A stretch of DNA of 64,000 bases. It comes from Breviolum minutum Mf 1.05b.01. Taxonomy: Eukaryota; Sar; Dinophyceae; Suessiales; Symbiodiniaceae. Within the stretch, counting starts at the first letter, position 1. Every line of letters starts with the position of its first letter. A program made the position numbers and the translations under genes. Below are positions 1-11,980 of this stretch, piece by piece. The notes beneath the pieces are model-generated. The model did not search any database. It saw only the letters and a program-made list of their open reading frames with translations, and was not told where the DNA came from. The stretch covers positions 1 to 64,000 of the forward strand of contig DF241451.1 in NCBI GenBank assembly GCA_000507305.1. The letters run 5' to 3'.

Positions 1-208
<208 letters not shown>

Positions 209-325
209 TCATCACCAACATCCATTACCTCACCCACCCGCGCATCTAAATGTAAAGCAAAACTCTCACTATTTTTTTGAGAAAACATTTTTTGAGTTTC
301 CACTGATTTTTGGACCTTCTGGACA

Positions 326-685
326 GTTGGCCCTTCTGCGAGCAGAAGCGGAAGCAGGCAGCTAGCTCTCATGCTACCAAGATACAGTCGGCCCAGGGAG
401 AAGACATCATGTTTCAGGATGGAAAATAACTTGTCTTGTGCTGTGGTCAGCAGCTCCACCTCAGGGTGGTCCATCTGAAACAACAACTTGCCGCTGCGCA
501 GTGGGCACAGCTTGAACAGCAAGGTCAACCCCTTGGCCTTGTCCAGCAAGGACATCAACTCAGAACCTTGACAACCTCAGGACAACAAACTGCCAGCCAT
601 CCTCCCTGTCCCAGGCCACCATTTTCTCTAGTCTCCCCATCCACCGATCCAGGAAACAGTGCGCAAAAAGAAGCTCCAGCGCTAG
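326..685 (-). CDS. Coding blocks of an unidentified gene
   Basis: Two protein-like stretches follow each other on the minus strand. Block one (about 685-590) begins ELLFAHCFLDRWMGR and ends WDREDGWQF. Block two (about 555-326) begins LMSLLDKAKGLTLLFKLCP and ends LLLAEGPTVQK before a donor-like AAG|GTCC. They are in different frames. A 25-28 nt GT...AG segment between them, if spliced out, would restore the frame; a one-base indel would do the same. I do not recognise the family. The gene must continue upstream, beyond 700. Confidence 0.5.
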
Positions 686-689
686 AGCG

Positions 690-3600
690 AAAATATCTTG
701 AGATTCATACCTTGGCGATTAAACCCTCTACCACTGACGGCTTCACATGAATCAAAGGGCGAGTAGCAATTCCAAATCATCAATCTTTTGTCCTGATAAC
801 GGGTGATCGTCCTGCAAAAGAAGCTGACCATGATGCCAATGCAAAACAAAAGAACCTTTGTCCACCTTTCTTTCTTGGCCAGTCGTGGTTTGATGCTGAT
901 TCTATGGCGTCTGCTAATTCACCGATCCAAGTTGCATCATCAAGTCCACACACCTGAAGTGCTGCTTATGCAATGCATTTCGGGGCTGAGGACGACCTGG
1001 ACAACCTCGCCTTCCCAACACCGGCTTTTGAAGCTTTGTCTTACCTTTTCCCAGGCCTGTCACCTGTCCACTCAGCTTTTACACGAAGAGTGTCTACAGT
1101 GCATTGGCTCAATATCCATCTCGATGCGCATTTTCATGTACAAAGCTACAATGAATGCCTGAATTAGACAAAAGCTGAGGGATGCGTGTGCAAACAATGA
1201 TCTGCATATGTACACATACATATAATGTGGGCTATATGATTGTATGCATCATATGTATATACTGTATATAGATATATAATCGAAATCGAATTCCAAATGC
1301 ATCCAAGAACACCGTGGCATTTCCTCAACTCCTCAACCCATCACCCAATAATTTTCAACCCACCGAGACACATCACAGCGGGTGACCGCCTTGGCTTTCA
1401 ACTGGCCGATTGCAGCAAGGTCAAACTCTAACAATAAAAAGTTGTTTTCTGCTGTTGTGGAAAGCCTCCCCTGTATCCGAGCAGATTGATCTAAAACGAC
1501 CTTCATTTGCCTAGTGCCACACAAGTCGCATATAGGGCTGGGTAAGGTCGATCACAGGCTCTGCAATGATGCGCAAGACCTCAGCTCTGCAGCCATAACT
1601 CGACCACAAAATTCAAAGTTTACCACAAAATGCGTAGTGCATATGTCCTTAAGACATCATTGCTGCCTCCCGCGAAACAAGTGGAAGATTCTGAAAGACT
1701 TACTTCGGTAATACTTCGGACTGGTTGCAGAATGATAGAGAAATACAGTGATTTTCAATTGCAAGATCTCCGGTATGCAAAGGATGCTGGATGCCCGTAG
1801 CTCCCTGACGCTGAGGTACACTCTCCACCACTTCCTCTGGCAAAGCCAAAGGATCGTTTCCAGCTGCCTGAGAAGAATACCTCATTTTGGCAGTTGGCAG
1901 CTTTCAACTCATCGAGTAGATCCCAGTTGCAGGACGGAGGAATGAGAGACATGTAATGGTATGCATAAATCATATATTTATCTATTTGCCTATATTTAAA
2001 TGTGTCTGCGTGCATGCCACAAAGGATGAAATCAATGCTCCTGCATCAGAATCAATCCAGCCTTTGTTGGGCTGCAAGGGAAGAAACTGATCAAAAGTCC
2101 AGGCAAATCAAAACCATTTGGACACCATCCAGACATTGCAAAAGGTGAAAGCATGCATAAGACATAAGAGCTGTGAGCAAAACAAATGTTCATCAAATGG
2201 GCCATGCCCAGGCTCTTGCATCCTCACTTTGCAGCTTTGTTGCATGGCAGAATAGACAGTGCTCCGAAAGAGCTCCAGAACATGTGAGATTTTCGTGTGC
2301 ATCCTAAGGGGACATTGAGACTTCAAAGGGTCCATGTGACTATGCGGCCTAGCCATCTACAAGTGGACTCAGTGAGGCTTGCCAAAAACGTTCAGCAGGA
2401 AGTGGTTGAAGCTTCAAGCATCATCACATCCCAAAGGTTACAAGGTCAAATCTCATCGTATGAGACTCTATCGAATTATTGGGTCTCAAATCCTTGGAGC
2501 TGCAGCCAAGTCTCCCCACGCGCGCCGTGAAAAGCACCTTACCGAGGCGAGGGAAAAGCGGGTCAACTTACATACATGTTGGACGCCTCGGCCACCTGGA
2601 ATGCTGACGCGTTCTTCAAAGCTGCAGCTTCCGTCAAGTGATCAAGATATGAGATATGCGATACAATGTGTGATAGTTGTAACGATATATATATATATAT
2701 ACGTATTCATGTTTAATCATTATATTACTTATTACAATATACTGCATATATAGATAGTTGTACTTTGACGAAACTGTTTGGCATTGATAAAGATTATGTA
2801 TANACTGTGTGCAAGTGCAAGGAACGTTAAGTCATCCCCACCCCCACCCCGCCCCCACTTACTTGCGTAGCATCAACCATGTAGTAACTTCATATATATA
2901 TATATATAAACACCCACGGGGCAGGAGTTCCCGGTGAACCTCCCGCCCCTAGGGTATATATATATATATATAGATGTACATACGTAACTTGTGCGTGTGT
3001 GTGTGTGTGTCCATAATCTTACGTACTGTAGTTGATTGCTTTCAAGGCTTCACTTCATGAGTGTCATATTCTACTCTTCAACTGTCATTTGGCAGTCAAG
3101 TCTTTTATTTCCACCCTGAAATATCACTGTAGTGCTTGCCCTTCAAGCGGCCAGACCTTCCCAAACCTGAAAGATACCAATAAAGGAACGCCGCAACATA
3201 TCAAACTCTGCTGTCTGAGGAACTGTCTTCAACAACTGCACCTGCAAGCATCAAGGCATCCAACGAACTATTTTCAATCGCTGCAACACTCGTCTCTCAT
3301 GCTTGTCGTCCTCTTCATCTCTCATGATCGGTGTATCTGCGTTTTTGATACAAATCTGCCTCTGCCATGCTGCCACTCCCAGCCCCAGCCTTGCAGGCCA
3401 TGATGCCACTGGACTCATCACAAGCCTTGTATCGCGCTTCAGCCTCAATGAGGGGAGGAAAGTGCTCCTGCGCCATACAACGGCGATCCATCAATCAATC
3501 AAGGGCTGCCGCTTTCACTGGCCCTGGTTGCACTGTCCTTGGTGAGCACATAGGCCTCCATCGACACCTCAAACATGAAACGGCGTGGAAAATTGCCATC

Positions 3601-3970
3601 GTTTATGCAGCTTCGGCTTCCCTGCCGGTCGCCTCCTCTGACGACCGCAGCAATGGTACAATGGCTTCCTCTGTCAAAGAGCCACTCCCCATGGCGCTGT
3701 TTACGGGGCTTCCCACATTGACAGCCAACTCCTACAAAAGCACATCTTTTGTCACATGATGTGTCCGCAGAAGTGGGAAGCTCGAAAACTGAGTGATTGG
3801 CTTCCATTTTGTTGAAAATGGATGTAAATGTGACTTTTTCAAGTTAGTTACATCTCTCTTTGATCTGGTGCCTTCGCCTGTACTTGTTGAGATACATTCG
3901 ATCAATACTTGCTGGGGGCCTCCTGTGAAAAATAACCAGAACATGTCAATACGACTAGTATACGACTTAA
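690..3970. other. Mostly non-coding, weak exon candidates
   Basis: No gene can be supported firmly here. Weak candidates are a plus-strand stretch at 960-1165 (AEDDLDNLAFPTPAFEALSY), minus-strand stretches at 1400-1500 and 1750-1885 (NDPLALPEEVVESVPQRQG), a minus stretch at 2115-2300, and competing frames on both strands at 3370-3760. None has a convincing pair of splice sites. Confidence 0.4.
2685..3012. repeat. Cluster of TA and TG microsatellites
   Basis: TA runs at about 2687-2701, 2891-2908 and 2955-2972 and a TG run at 2995-3012 flank a C-rich stretch at about 2837-2858. One undetermined base (n) lies at 2803. Confidence 0.9.
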
Positions 3971-3976
3971 GAAAAC

Positions 3977-4078
3977 TTTTGACTCCTCGCGCACCAGGGC
4001 CATCTGTTGTTCCACCTGTGGTGCATTCAACAGATCTGTACGGCCATCAAGGCACCGAAGCAAGGGCCCTTGGAGCTC
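3977..4078 (-). CDS. Internal coding exon, unknown protein
   Basis: Exactly 34 codons lie between an acceptor CCAG|GAG and a possible donor AAA|GTTTTC, phase 0 at both ends. The peptide begins ELQGPLLRCLDGRTDLLNAP and ends ALVREESK. It is hydrophilic and has no domain I recognise. The reading frame stays open a little further downstream, so the donor is the less certain end. Confidence 0.6.
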
Positions 4079-4884
4079 CTGGTATCCGAAAATACCACAC
4101 TGCCTAGACCACACCGCAGTAACGGTTACAGTAAATGGAAAATGACAATCCAAACGAAACTGTTAAAAATTGACAAACTAATGATATCATATATCATATA
4201 ATATTTATATATCATATATATATATATCATATATACAGTAAAAATATCTATATAGTTATCAGTCTCGTGCTCTGCATTTGAAAGTGTCCTGAAAAGTGGA
4301 TAGGTATGGAAGGAAGCCAAAGCCTTGCAGCAGTCGCAACACATTCAGCACCTCAGCACATCAAATGATGTGGCATCGACTCAAATGATTAAGGTTCCTA
4401 TGGTCCTCTGGTTTGTGAAGGAAACCTAGAACTCATACTGTAAAATTGTGTAAACCAGCTGGAGTACAACAAAAACACAATTTGAATCAAATTGCTCACC
4501 TACCGCAAATCAAGCAATATAGTCTTCTCATTTCGGTTCATACCTTCCATTCACGTGCCACCCACATCCACCCACCATGCAGGGGCGAGGTTCTGATAAG
4601 AGCAGGGTGGCCTCCTGCAATTCAACTCCAACCAAATCATGATATATAGGCCATGGGAATCCACTGCAAAGGTGAACACGTGTTCAATTCAATTCATTTT
4701 TCGATGACTGTATGTGATATTTGTATGCATGTTCCAAAATGAAATGTTCTGCAGACTCAACTTGGATCATCAAGAAAGTCCTTCGGAAGACTGACTTGGG
4801 TTGCTTCGTACTTGTTCAATGTCATTCAAGCCATTGGGATCATAATCACTGAAACAAAACAATTCACAACAGCAGAACCTCTTG

Positions 4885-5245
4885 TTCGCATGCCTCTGAA
4901 CTATGATGTTTCGGTGACCCTCCTCCGGCTGCCCATGCACCAGCTGCTCCATAGACAAACCAGCACAAATATGCTTCCGCACCGCTCGCAACACACACTC
5001 CATCTTGTGAGCAGTGCCCAGCTGATAGAAAAGCCGAGTCCTTAGCATCTTGCATGGCGGAAGTCCTTGATTGGATCTAAAGATTTGTGTGCAATAGTAG
5101 AGGTTCCAAATCCCTCTGTTTTTTCAGGGTCTTTGTTGGCAATGTTGCACATGGCTTCCTCCAAAGATTCCCTTTCCAATATTGCAGGATATGCATGCAG
5201 CGCTACAAATGCATACAAATGCGTGAAAGCAATGGCCACCCACAA
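4885..5245 (-). CDS. Two adjacent coding blocks, frame change at about 5045
   Basis: The upstream block (about 5185-5055) carries RESLEEAMCNIANKDPEK and ends KDFRHAR. The next (about 5050-4885) carries QLGTAHKMECVLRAVRKHIC and ends QRHANK before AG|GTTCTG. They are in different frames with almost nothing between them, so there is either an indel or a very short intron that I could not define. Family unknown. Confidence 0.5.
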
Positions 5246-5413
5246 TTGCTATGATCATGGCGGGCCATGAGGGCAACCGAATCTCTTACCGTGTCAATTA
5301 CTGGGCCGAGAATACCGCACGGTGACGGCATCTTGCATCGAATTGGAGAGACGTGGTGGCAGGGGTCCTACCTCCTGGAATCTCTGAAAGGAGCCTTCTG
5401 GAAGGTTGCCAAG

Positions 5414-6266
5414 CTACTCCTCCGATAATTTGGCTGCATGCTCCGCCTCAGCCAAAGGACCAAGATTACCCAAGAATTGGCACCGAATAATTTGTTTGGA
5501 ACGACCTTGCAGGTCATCAGTAATCCTGCTACTAAGAACTCCTCTTGACCCATGCAGATTCATGAGTTTCAGATCCTTCCAGGACACATGCTACTAACAT
5601 GAACCACATTCTCTTCTGCCATTTGATGGCAAGCGACAGACCAGGAGTCTGGTGTGGCAGTGGTGCTCATGGAGACCAGCTCATGAAGATCGAAGGCTGG
5701 CAGCGTCTCCTGAAGCGGAGCTGATTTGCTTTCCTAAAGTGATGGCCCGTGGTATCATGGAATCCCTGATTTATCGAAATGATATGTAAATAGACTATGA
5801 AAAAAAACGAATCGGTTTGAGGTGCCACTAAGTTGGAACCATGTAGCACACCTAATGCCTGTGACCCAACAAGACATCAAGTTGTGAAGGGGCAACCTTA
5901 AGGCTTTGCCCTAGCAAAAACACAAACATGATGTGGTGTGAGGTGTGGGTCAACAGGTCACAATCTCGGTTTAACTGCAGGAAGCTCATAGAAGAGCGTG
6001 CGAATGTCAGTTCCCTCACAAGCGTTCAGAATCTCAAAGGCAGAAGACTGGATCACTCCCAAGCAATCCATGCCTCCATGCCCCCACAAGACCCCAAGCT
6101 GTTGGACAAGTCCGAGTCTTTCCAAGTCCAATCTACCCATCTCAAGTTCTCCCTGCCTTGACTACCACCGCAGGATCGAAGCTGCGCATCAAGGCTGGCA
6201 CCGCGATGAAGGCGTGGGGGTATCGATCCAACCACATGCCCATCAGGAGGTCGAAAAAAGCTGCCT
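5414..6266 (-). CDS. Four-exon gene, unknown protein, C-terminus included
   Basis: Exons at 6166-6266, 5976-6098, 5605-5733 and about 5414-5575 join in phase, the last ending in a TAG at 5414-5416. The first three are bounded by CACAG|AGG...GTG|GTAGTC, CAACAG|CTT...GCA|GTTAAA and TTTAG|GAA...GTG|GTTCAT. Introns are 67, 242 and about 29 nt; the last is so short that the start of exon 4 may be wrong. Peptide markers are FDLLMGMWLDRYPHAF, CLGVIQSSAFEILNACEG, DLHELVSMSTTATPDSW and GNLGPLAEAEHAAKLSEE. I recognise no domain. The gene starts further upstream. Confidence 0.65.
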
Positions 6267-6320
6267 CTGTGTTCAAACATGACGATCACTGATCAGAATG
6301 TTTAGAGTCTAGCTGACCGC

Positions 6321-6566
6321 ATGCCGAGGAGCGCGGAACGTCATGGGCAGCCGTGGGTCATAGGCCCCACAAAGACAAAGGCTGAAGGAATACTCCTGCT
6401 GAGCTGGCTTCTTGAGCAGCAAGCCACCATGAGCTTACTAGTGTCCGCGCTTTTGGGTGCAACTTACAACTTCCAAGCGCCAAACATAGCAAGCAACAAA
6501 CTGAAAGAGGTTCTTCAAGAAAGGACTTTGCCAAAACGCGGCCTCAGGTCCCTGAGCAGACTCTAA
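6321..6566 (+). CDS. Possible plus-strand exon
   Basis: An open plus-strand frame with balanced composition (ILLLSWLLEQQATMSLLVSA, then ASNKLKEVLQERTLPKRG) ends in TAA at 6566. It lies between two minus-strand genes, and its splice sites are not obvious. It could be an antisense shadow of an unrecognised minus-strand exon. Confidence 0.3.
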   Translation: MPRSAERHGQPWVIGPTKTKAEGILLLSWLLEQQATMSLLVSALLGATYNFQAPNIASNKLKEVLQERTLPKRGLRSLSRL

Positions 6567-6600
6567 AGATTCTAATGTACTAATATCATACTAAGATTAT

Positions 6601-8060
6601 TCAAAGCTGGCAAACCATCCGCTTGACCTGCAACTCACTGCACCGCAAAAGTTGCCGCAACTCCCATCCTGCTGCAAAGCCATGATGCAATTCATCTGCC
6701 TCTCCTGCACATGGTCGAAAAACATAAAGGCACAAGCCTAAGCTTTCAAATCGACAAGTCGAAATGTTGCCCCGCACGCTGAGAATTGGCTGAATTGCAC
6801 AGAGCCTTGACCATGTCTTCCAACAATCGCAGCTGAGCCAAGAAGTATTTAGCCAACGTCTTCCTGAGACACGAAACTCAGAGGCTCGAAGAAAATTGCA
6901 ACACACCCAGGGCAATCCCTGGAGCAAGATATGAAAGGAATCCTTTTATGATCTTTTCTAGAACCATTGTGCCGTGCAATAACCAAGCACTGGGGTGAGG
7001 ACTCATCACTACGCCATCATAAACAACTGTCCGCAACACAACATCTTCCTCACTTCCTCGTTGTTTCCATGCATGGATGTGGATCTAACCATCAAACCAA
7101 GCAACAGCAACTGGAGCCGTGACTGGCCAGCACCCTGGGCGTCGTTGGTGTTCCACTTGGATTCCTCCAGCAGAGACCTGAGTTTTAAAGGTGTGATGCC
7201 AAGGCCATGCTGCAGGGTGCGGCCGAAATCCGCTTCACGAGCCAAAAAAGGTTGGTCTCTTCGTTCGTCTTATGGTGCCTTTCGTACTTTGAAGATTGGG
7301 TTTGGGCCTGATCGCAGACTGATTCCAGATTCTGGATTGATAAGGAGGGTGCAAAATCTCTCTATATACCCCAAGCTCGGAGTCAATCCACCTTCTTTGC
7401 ATCATCAAATGATCAAGAGCACCCAGCGTGCTTTTTCTCATGCGGAATGTGATCCCCTTCTGATAGCACCCAGGTAGGCATTCACAGAAGTACAATGCGT
7501 CCATCCGTTTGGTTGTTTCTATTTCATACATATTTCATACAATGTTTTACAGTATATGTGTAAGCTTGCCATGAATTCATGGCTCACCTGGCCACCCTAT
7601 GGCTACCATGGCCCCATCCACGTGTGCCCAGGTGCTCGTCATAACGCTGCATCTCATCCCAGGTAATCCCTGTTGAAACTTCCTCGGCACCCAAAGGCAG
7701 TTGTGATACCTTCTCATGAAGGCTCCCATCTTGCAGGCAAGAAGAAGAGCAATGTCTCAGCTGATTGCTTTTTGGCAATACAGTAAGCCTAGCCATGTAT
7801 AGTAGTATTAACCTCTACACTCGGAAAAGGCCTTCATGAAATCTAAGCCCAAGCAGCCTCACCCACCTGAAAGTCTCTTCGAAGCCTCTTCACAGCTGGC
7901 GTTGCCAGTCCGCCCAATCCAAAACAAGGCCCACAAAATACATCCCATGCACAAGCAACTTTGAAGATAAGCGTCACAGCACTGCTGGGGCTGCAAGACC
8001 CATGCCAAATGGCACAGGGAAACCTCACACTCTTCTGCTGATAGCTGCGCTCTGCTTTGC
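6601..8060 (-). CDS. Multi-exon gene, unknown protein, ends in TGA
   Basis: Exons: about 7867-8060, 7588-7729, 7090-7177, 6778-6863 and 6601-6737 (TGA at 6601-6603). The first three join with matching phase: TTTCAG|GTGGGTG to GCAAG|AT gives the codon GAT, and GCCAG|GTGAGCC to CTCAG|G gives AGG. Another exon may lie between 7089 and 6864, because that join is out of phase. The last join (CAGC|GTGCGG to CTTAG|GC) uses a 40-nt intron. Markers are AEECEVSLCHLAWVLQPQQ, GITWDEMQRYDEHLGTRGWG, EESKWNTNDAQGAGQSRLQ, KYFLAQLRLLEDMVKALCN and WELRQLLRCSELQVKRMVCQ. Exon 1 has a hydrophobic Cys-rich stretch that could be membrane-embedded. Family unknown. Confidence 0.65.
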
Positions 8061-10027
8061 ACACAGTAGCAACTTCTGTTTAACTCAATCTTGTGACATT
8101 CAGGACCTTGCTTACCTACATCAAATCATCAAATGATGACTTAAGCGTGAAGGAACACTGCAAACAAAACGAGAGTGCATGATGAGAAAAGTATGGCTAT
8201 GGGCTATGGGCGAAAGTACTCACAAGCAGTCCATGAATGTGTGAAGACCTGCACGGCTGCATCCACATCTCTGGCACAATAGAGTCAAGATGCCCAAGCC
8301 CGGCCATTTTGATACTCCACCACTTTCATTCCCAAAGCATCAGGACCATGAAACAAAGCACCTTGCCCTGCAACCCAACCTCAAGTGAATAGTGGTGTGT
8401 CACCAATGCTCGCATCATCCCCGAGAAAGACACAGCAGGGCAGAATCATCTCATCAACTCAGCCAAGTATCTGTTGGGATATGTCCACGAGATCAGAATA
8501 TCACAAATGCCTTCAGTGATCAGGTGATGACCCAGCACCTGGCAAGGAGGCAGCTTTGACTTCAGGCAAAATACATCAAAATACAGTGATCTCCTAGCTC
8601 CATGATCAACTCTTCGGGCCACTATGACATACTAAAGCAATCCAGATAATCTAAACTATACTGTACAGTTTATACCGTGCTACCTTTTTCAGTCCTTGTC
8701 ATAAAAATAGTTTTGAATCCTAAACTGAAAACTGACAACCTGAGCTGTGCAGGACCCTTGAACCACATTAAACTCACAAGGCCGGCCTTTTCCAGTGGAG
8801 TAATGTGCGATGATGCTTGGCCCAAAGGAGTGCCAGTCGGGCGGCCCAATCGGACTGAGACCAAGAGTTCAGTCCTCGGAGCGGAGTTGTTTCGTTGAGG
8901 CTGGACAAATTAACAAATGATGGCAGGATGACAAGATCGCCTCATGACAAAAACCTTAGCCAATTGCCATCCTACTTTGATCGACCTGAGGCTGGCATCC
9001 GAAGCTTGAAACCTTCATTGGGCAAAGCTGACAGGTTGCAACACAGCTGCCAACCAGGGCACCTATTCCGCTCAGCGACACGTGCTTCCTCGATAGGAGT
9101 GCGCTGGCCACCAAAGACTAGGCACCTGTTCCAAGATGTGCCACTCTTCATGGCTAAGTCTTGTCTACTCAAAGTCAGTGGTCAAACGCTTGAGCTAGAA
9201 GGGCAGACTGACAAAACCTAGTAGATCACGATGATCATCGATATCCTACAGACCGAGTATACAAGTTACGGTACTTTGTACAGTATAAGTTATATGGTGT
9301 ACGTCTCTCTGATCAATTTTCCGCCAAGACTATCGGACTTCAAACATCAGTGGTCCAAGATGTGCTCACTGACAAACCGACCCATCCTCAGCACGTGCTG
9401 CTGCATGATAGGCAAGGCTGTCTGCAGGGGGGCGCATACTGCCTGCCACTCCACTGCGAAGCCAGTAGCCAGGGGCCAACACTCTATTATCATGCCGATA
9501 TTATATCATGACTCATGATATCGAATTACACGTTGCTTTCCTTCTAACTAACACATTTGGCACAAGCTTTCTCATCTAGTTCTCCTCAATCACTCTCTCA
9601 AAGCAAATTCTCCCCTCAGCAATGTATGATTATAAAATGATGCTGATGCTTCCTGAAACTTCAGGTTCCCCTAGCTCATGATGCATTTTGCAAGGTTGGC
9701 CTTCAAGAAGTAGAACCAGGTGTCCAGTGGACCCAATTGTCGAATGAGGTCCAGGAGTTTCAGCAAGGTTCCCCGATCAATGGTCCTGCATCAAGTGCAG
9801 TTTGCATGCACTACCGGCGTCCATGCTCACTGCGAGACTTGACAACCCTCGCAGCATAAATGCGCAAAGTGGCTTGTGACTGGCAAATTGAAACTTACTG
9901 GTACCTGGTTTGTTTGGGGGTTGCGACTTGCTGTCCTCGCCAGCTCCGCATTGTTGCCTCGACTTTGCTTTTTGCAATGGTCTTTTCTCATACTTTTTCC
10001 AGACCCTCTCCCTGAGAAGTTCCCTAC
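8061..10027. other. No supported gene
   Basis: Mixed-frame sequence with AT-rich patches and several TACTGTA/TACAGTA motifs. A minus-strand stretch at 8972-9172 (PIEEARVAERNRCPGWQLCC) and a plus-strand frame at 8895-9221 compete, and I could not choose between them. Confidence 0.4.
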
Positions 10028-10149
10028 CAGCACGACAGATCTGACCCTCTGGCCTCCAGAAAAATCCCTTCTTCCACCAAGACACTCACAAGCTTCACAA
10101 AAACATCACTGGCTCCAAGACCAAAGCCGTTCAAGGTGTTGAGCACATC
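10028..10149 (-). CDS. Internal coding exon, unknown protein
   Basis: Bounded by CCTACAG|GAT and TGCTG|GTAGGG, 122 nt. The peptide runs DVLNTLNGFGLGASDVFVKL and ends EARGSDLSC. It is amphipathic, with good codon structure. The sequence just downstream is also open in another frame (ERVWKKYEKRPLQ) and would join in phase after a 16-nt GT...AG segment, but it is more simply intron. Confidence 0.65.
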
Positions 10150-10769
10150 CTGTAGGCTACGAAAGGAGAAACAATGCCTACTCTCGGACAAATATTCTCA
10201 GGAAGCGTGCTACGAGTCTGGCCTGCATGCCAGGCAGTCCATTGCTACTTGATATAGTATATCACTATATTGTACAGTGTTGTAGCAAAATATGATGATC
10301 CAGTATAGTGAGAAGAATGCGGTATCGAACCTCAAAACAATTGAATGGATCCAGGAAATTCAAAAATCAAAGGAATCAACTGGAAAGGCAAGCCTTCCTC
10401 CCTTTTGTAGCTAAATAACTTACTACTCTTGTCCAGGGCACCAACCAGCCCTTCTTGTGAAAGTAGGCTTCGATCTTCCGGGAGCCCAGGAAGGAACAAA
10501 GCCAGAGCCGCACCAGCAGTTTCAAGCCTGACGTCGGATGCGTTTACATGTCAGATGGGGTCATATGACATGGAGACTTGATATGACTTGATCTGACTTG
10601 ATCTCCGTTGGTACACCGCAAGCACAGCAAGACATGACTTGTACAGGAAGTGGCAGCATTGGGAGTCGCAGCAGAGACTAAAACATCAAGGGTGTGGACG
10701 CCATGTGACACATGAGAAGCCACCCAAGATGGTCTGCAGGTGAGGCCCACCCACCGAAACCAAACAGTA

Positions 10770-10982
10770 CGAACCAGTTACTTTGTCAATTTTTTGGCCA
10801 TCCAGCTGCTCTTCAGTCCAAACCGAGGCCAACACATCGCGTCTTCATAGTGGCAACCATGCCTGGCGTCTTTTTCAAGCCACGCCCTCCACACGCCAGC
10901 TCCAACTCGTGACGGGGTGGCCACTCATCACTTCCTCCCAGGCTTCCACTTCAGCTGACACGTCCGAGCTGTTGACCAGTGC
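10770..10982 (-). CDS. Two exons of an unknown protein
   Basis: Exon 10884-10982 is 33 codons between GACAG|GCA and GGC|GTGGCT (ALVNSSDVSAEVEAWEEVMS...). A second block at about 10770-10840 reads DVLASVWTEEQLDGQKIDKV. The first is convincing by composition and splice sites; the join between the two is not resolved. Acidic and Trp-containing; no domain recognised. Confidence 0.6.
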
Positions 10983-11461
10983 CTGTCAAAGATAGGAAAT
11001 GGGTTTGGGATCATTAGGCAAGTTTGGCCCCAAACAATCGATGCTGCATCAGGAATGCATCAGGACGTATGGAGGATGCGGCCACGGAAATTAATACGTT
11101 GGTTGCTTCTGTGGTCTTCAGTCAGTGAAGTTGCCTCCATATCTTGACATGTCCTGACCTTTCTGGACGGGGAGTGACCTCACTAACCTATGCAATCCCA
11201 TTTCCAAAGTCATCAAAATCTCTTCACTTCAAGATATACACTGTATACACTTCAAAATGCGTGAAGACTTCCTGCCACCTTGGCCCCAAACATGCCTCGC
11301 GGGCGTGCATCTTCGTCTCTCTCTGTGCTGCCTTCCGACCCCACCTATGCGGGGCAAGCTGGATGGGCTGGGGTTGAAAGTGCGCACGTAAACTTCAGGG
11401 TTATAAGGTGCCGTCTGTGACTCCAGAATTCATGATGATTGATAGAAACGATGATAAACAC

Positions 11462-11676
11462 TTTGCACACAGAAGTCTTAAAGTTGGTCTGGCCTCAGCA
11501 CCATGTTTGGAAGCCAGCTGTTCACAACGAGCCACGCATTCTTCAAACTATTCTACTAAAGCGGTCGACCAAGTCCAACCTGTTTCGGGGTCCCGCCTCA
11601 CATCACCGGCCACCAGCATGTCAGTGCGCTTGACCAGCTCATGAAAGAGTTGAAAGCTGGTATCGATGTACTTCAT
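11462..11676 (-). CDS. Two exons joined over a 54-nt intron
   Basis: Exon 11602-11676 (KYIDTSFQLFHELVKRTDML...) ends GAT|GTGAGG. Exon about 11462-11547 begins after AATAG and reads FEECVARCEQLASKHGAEAR. Both are phase 0. Removing the 54-nt intron also removes an in-frame TAG, which supports splicing here. Helical and charged; family unknown. Confidence 0.7.
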
Positions 11677-11980
11677 CTGATGTGATACCTCGATGCGGCT
11701 TGAGAAACACAGCTAAGATGCTGAGAAACTGCCTAGCGTAGCAAGCACCACCTGCCCTGTAATCTTACTGAGGTGTCTGCTGGTGGCTAACCAGTGATTT
11801 TGGGGATGGACTCTTGGACTCTTTAGCTCCCCAGTTAGCAGCACAACCAGAACATACACAAACATTCCCTTGAACTTTCACCAGCCTTTTCCTGTTCCGC
11901 CTTTGTGGTCGGAGCAAGCGGTTTTCCAGCTGGACCAAGCCATTCGCTGCATTCCTTGCTGACTGGCTGACCCTACAGCA

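Noticed and set aside
5414-5416. In-frame TAG as evidence for stop-codon reassignment
   Set aside because: This and a TAG at 11548-11550 are explained by a true stop and by an intron respectively; the long single-exon genes use no in-frame TAG or TAA.
6995-7477. 160-codon plus-strand frame
   Set aside because: Antisense to exon 7090-7177, which joins its neighbours in phase.
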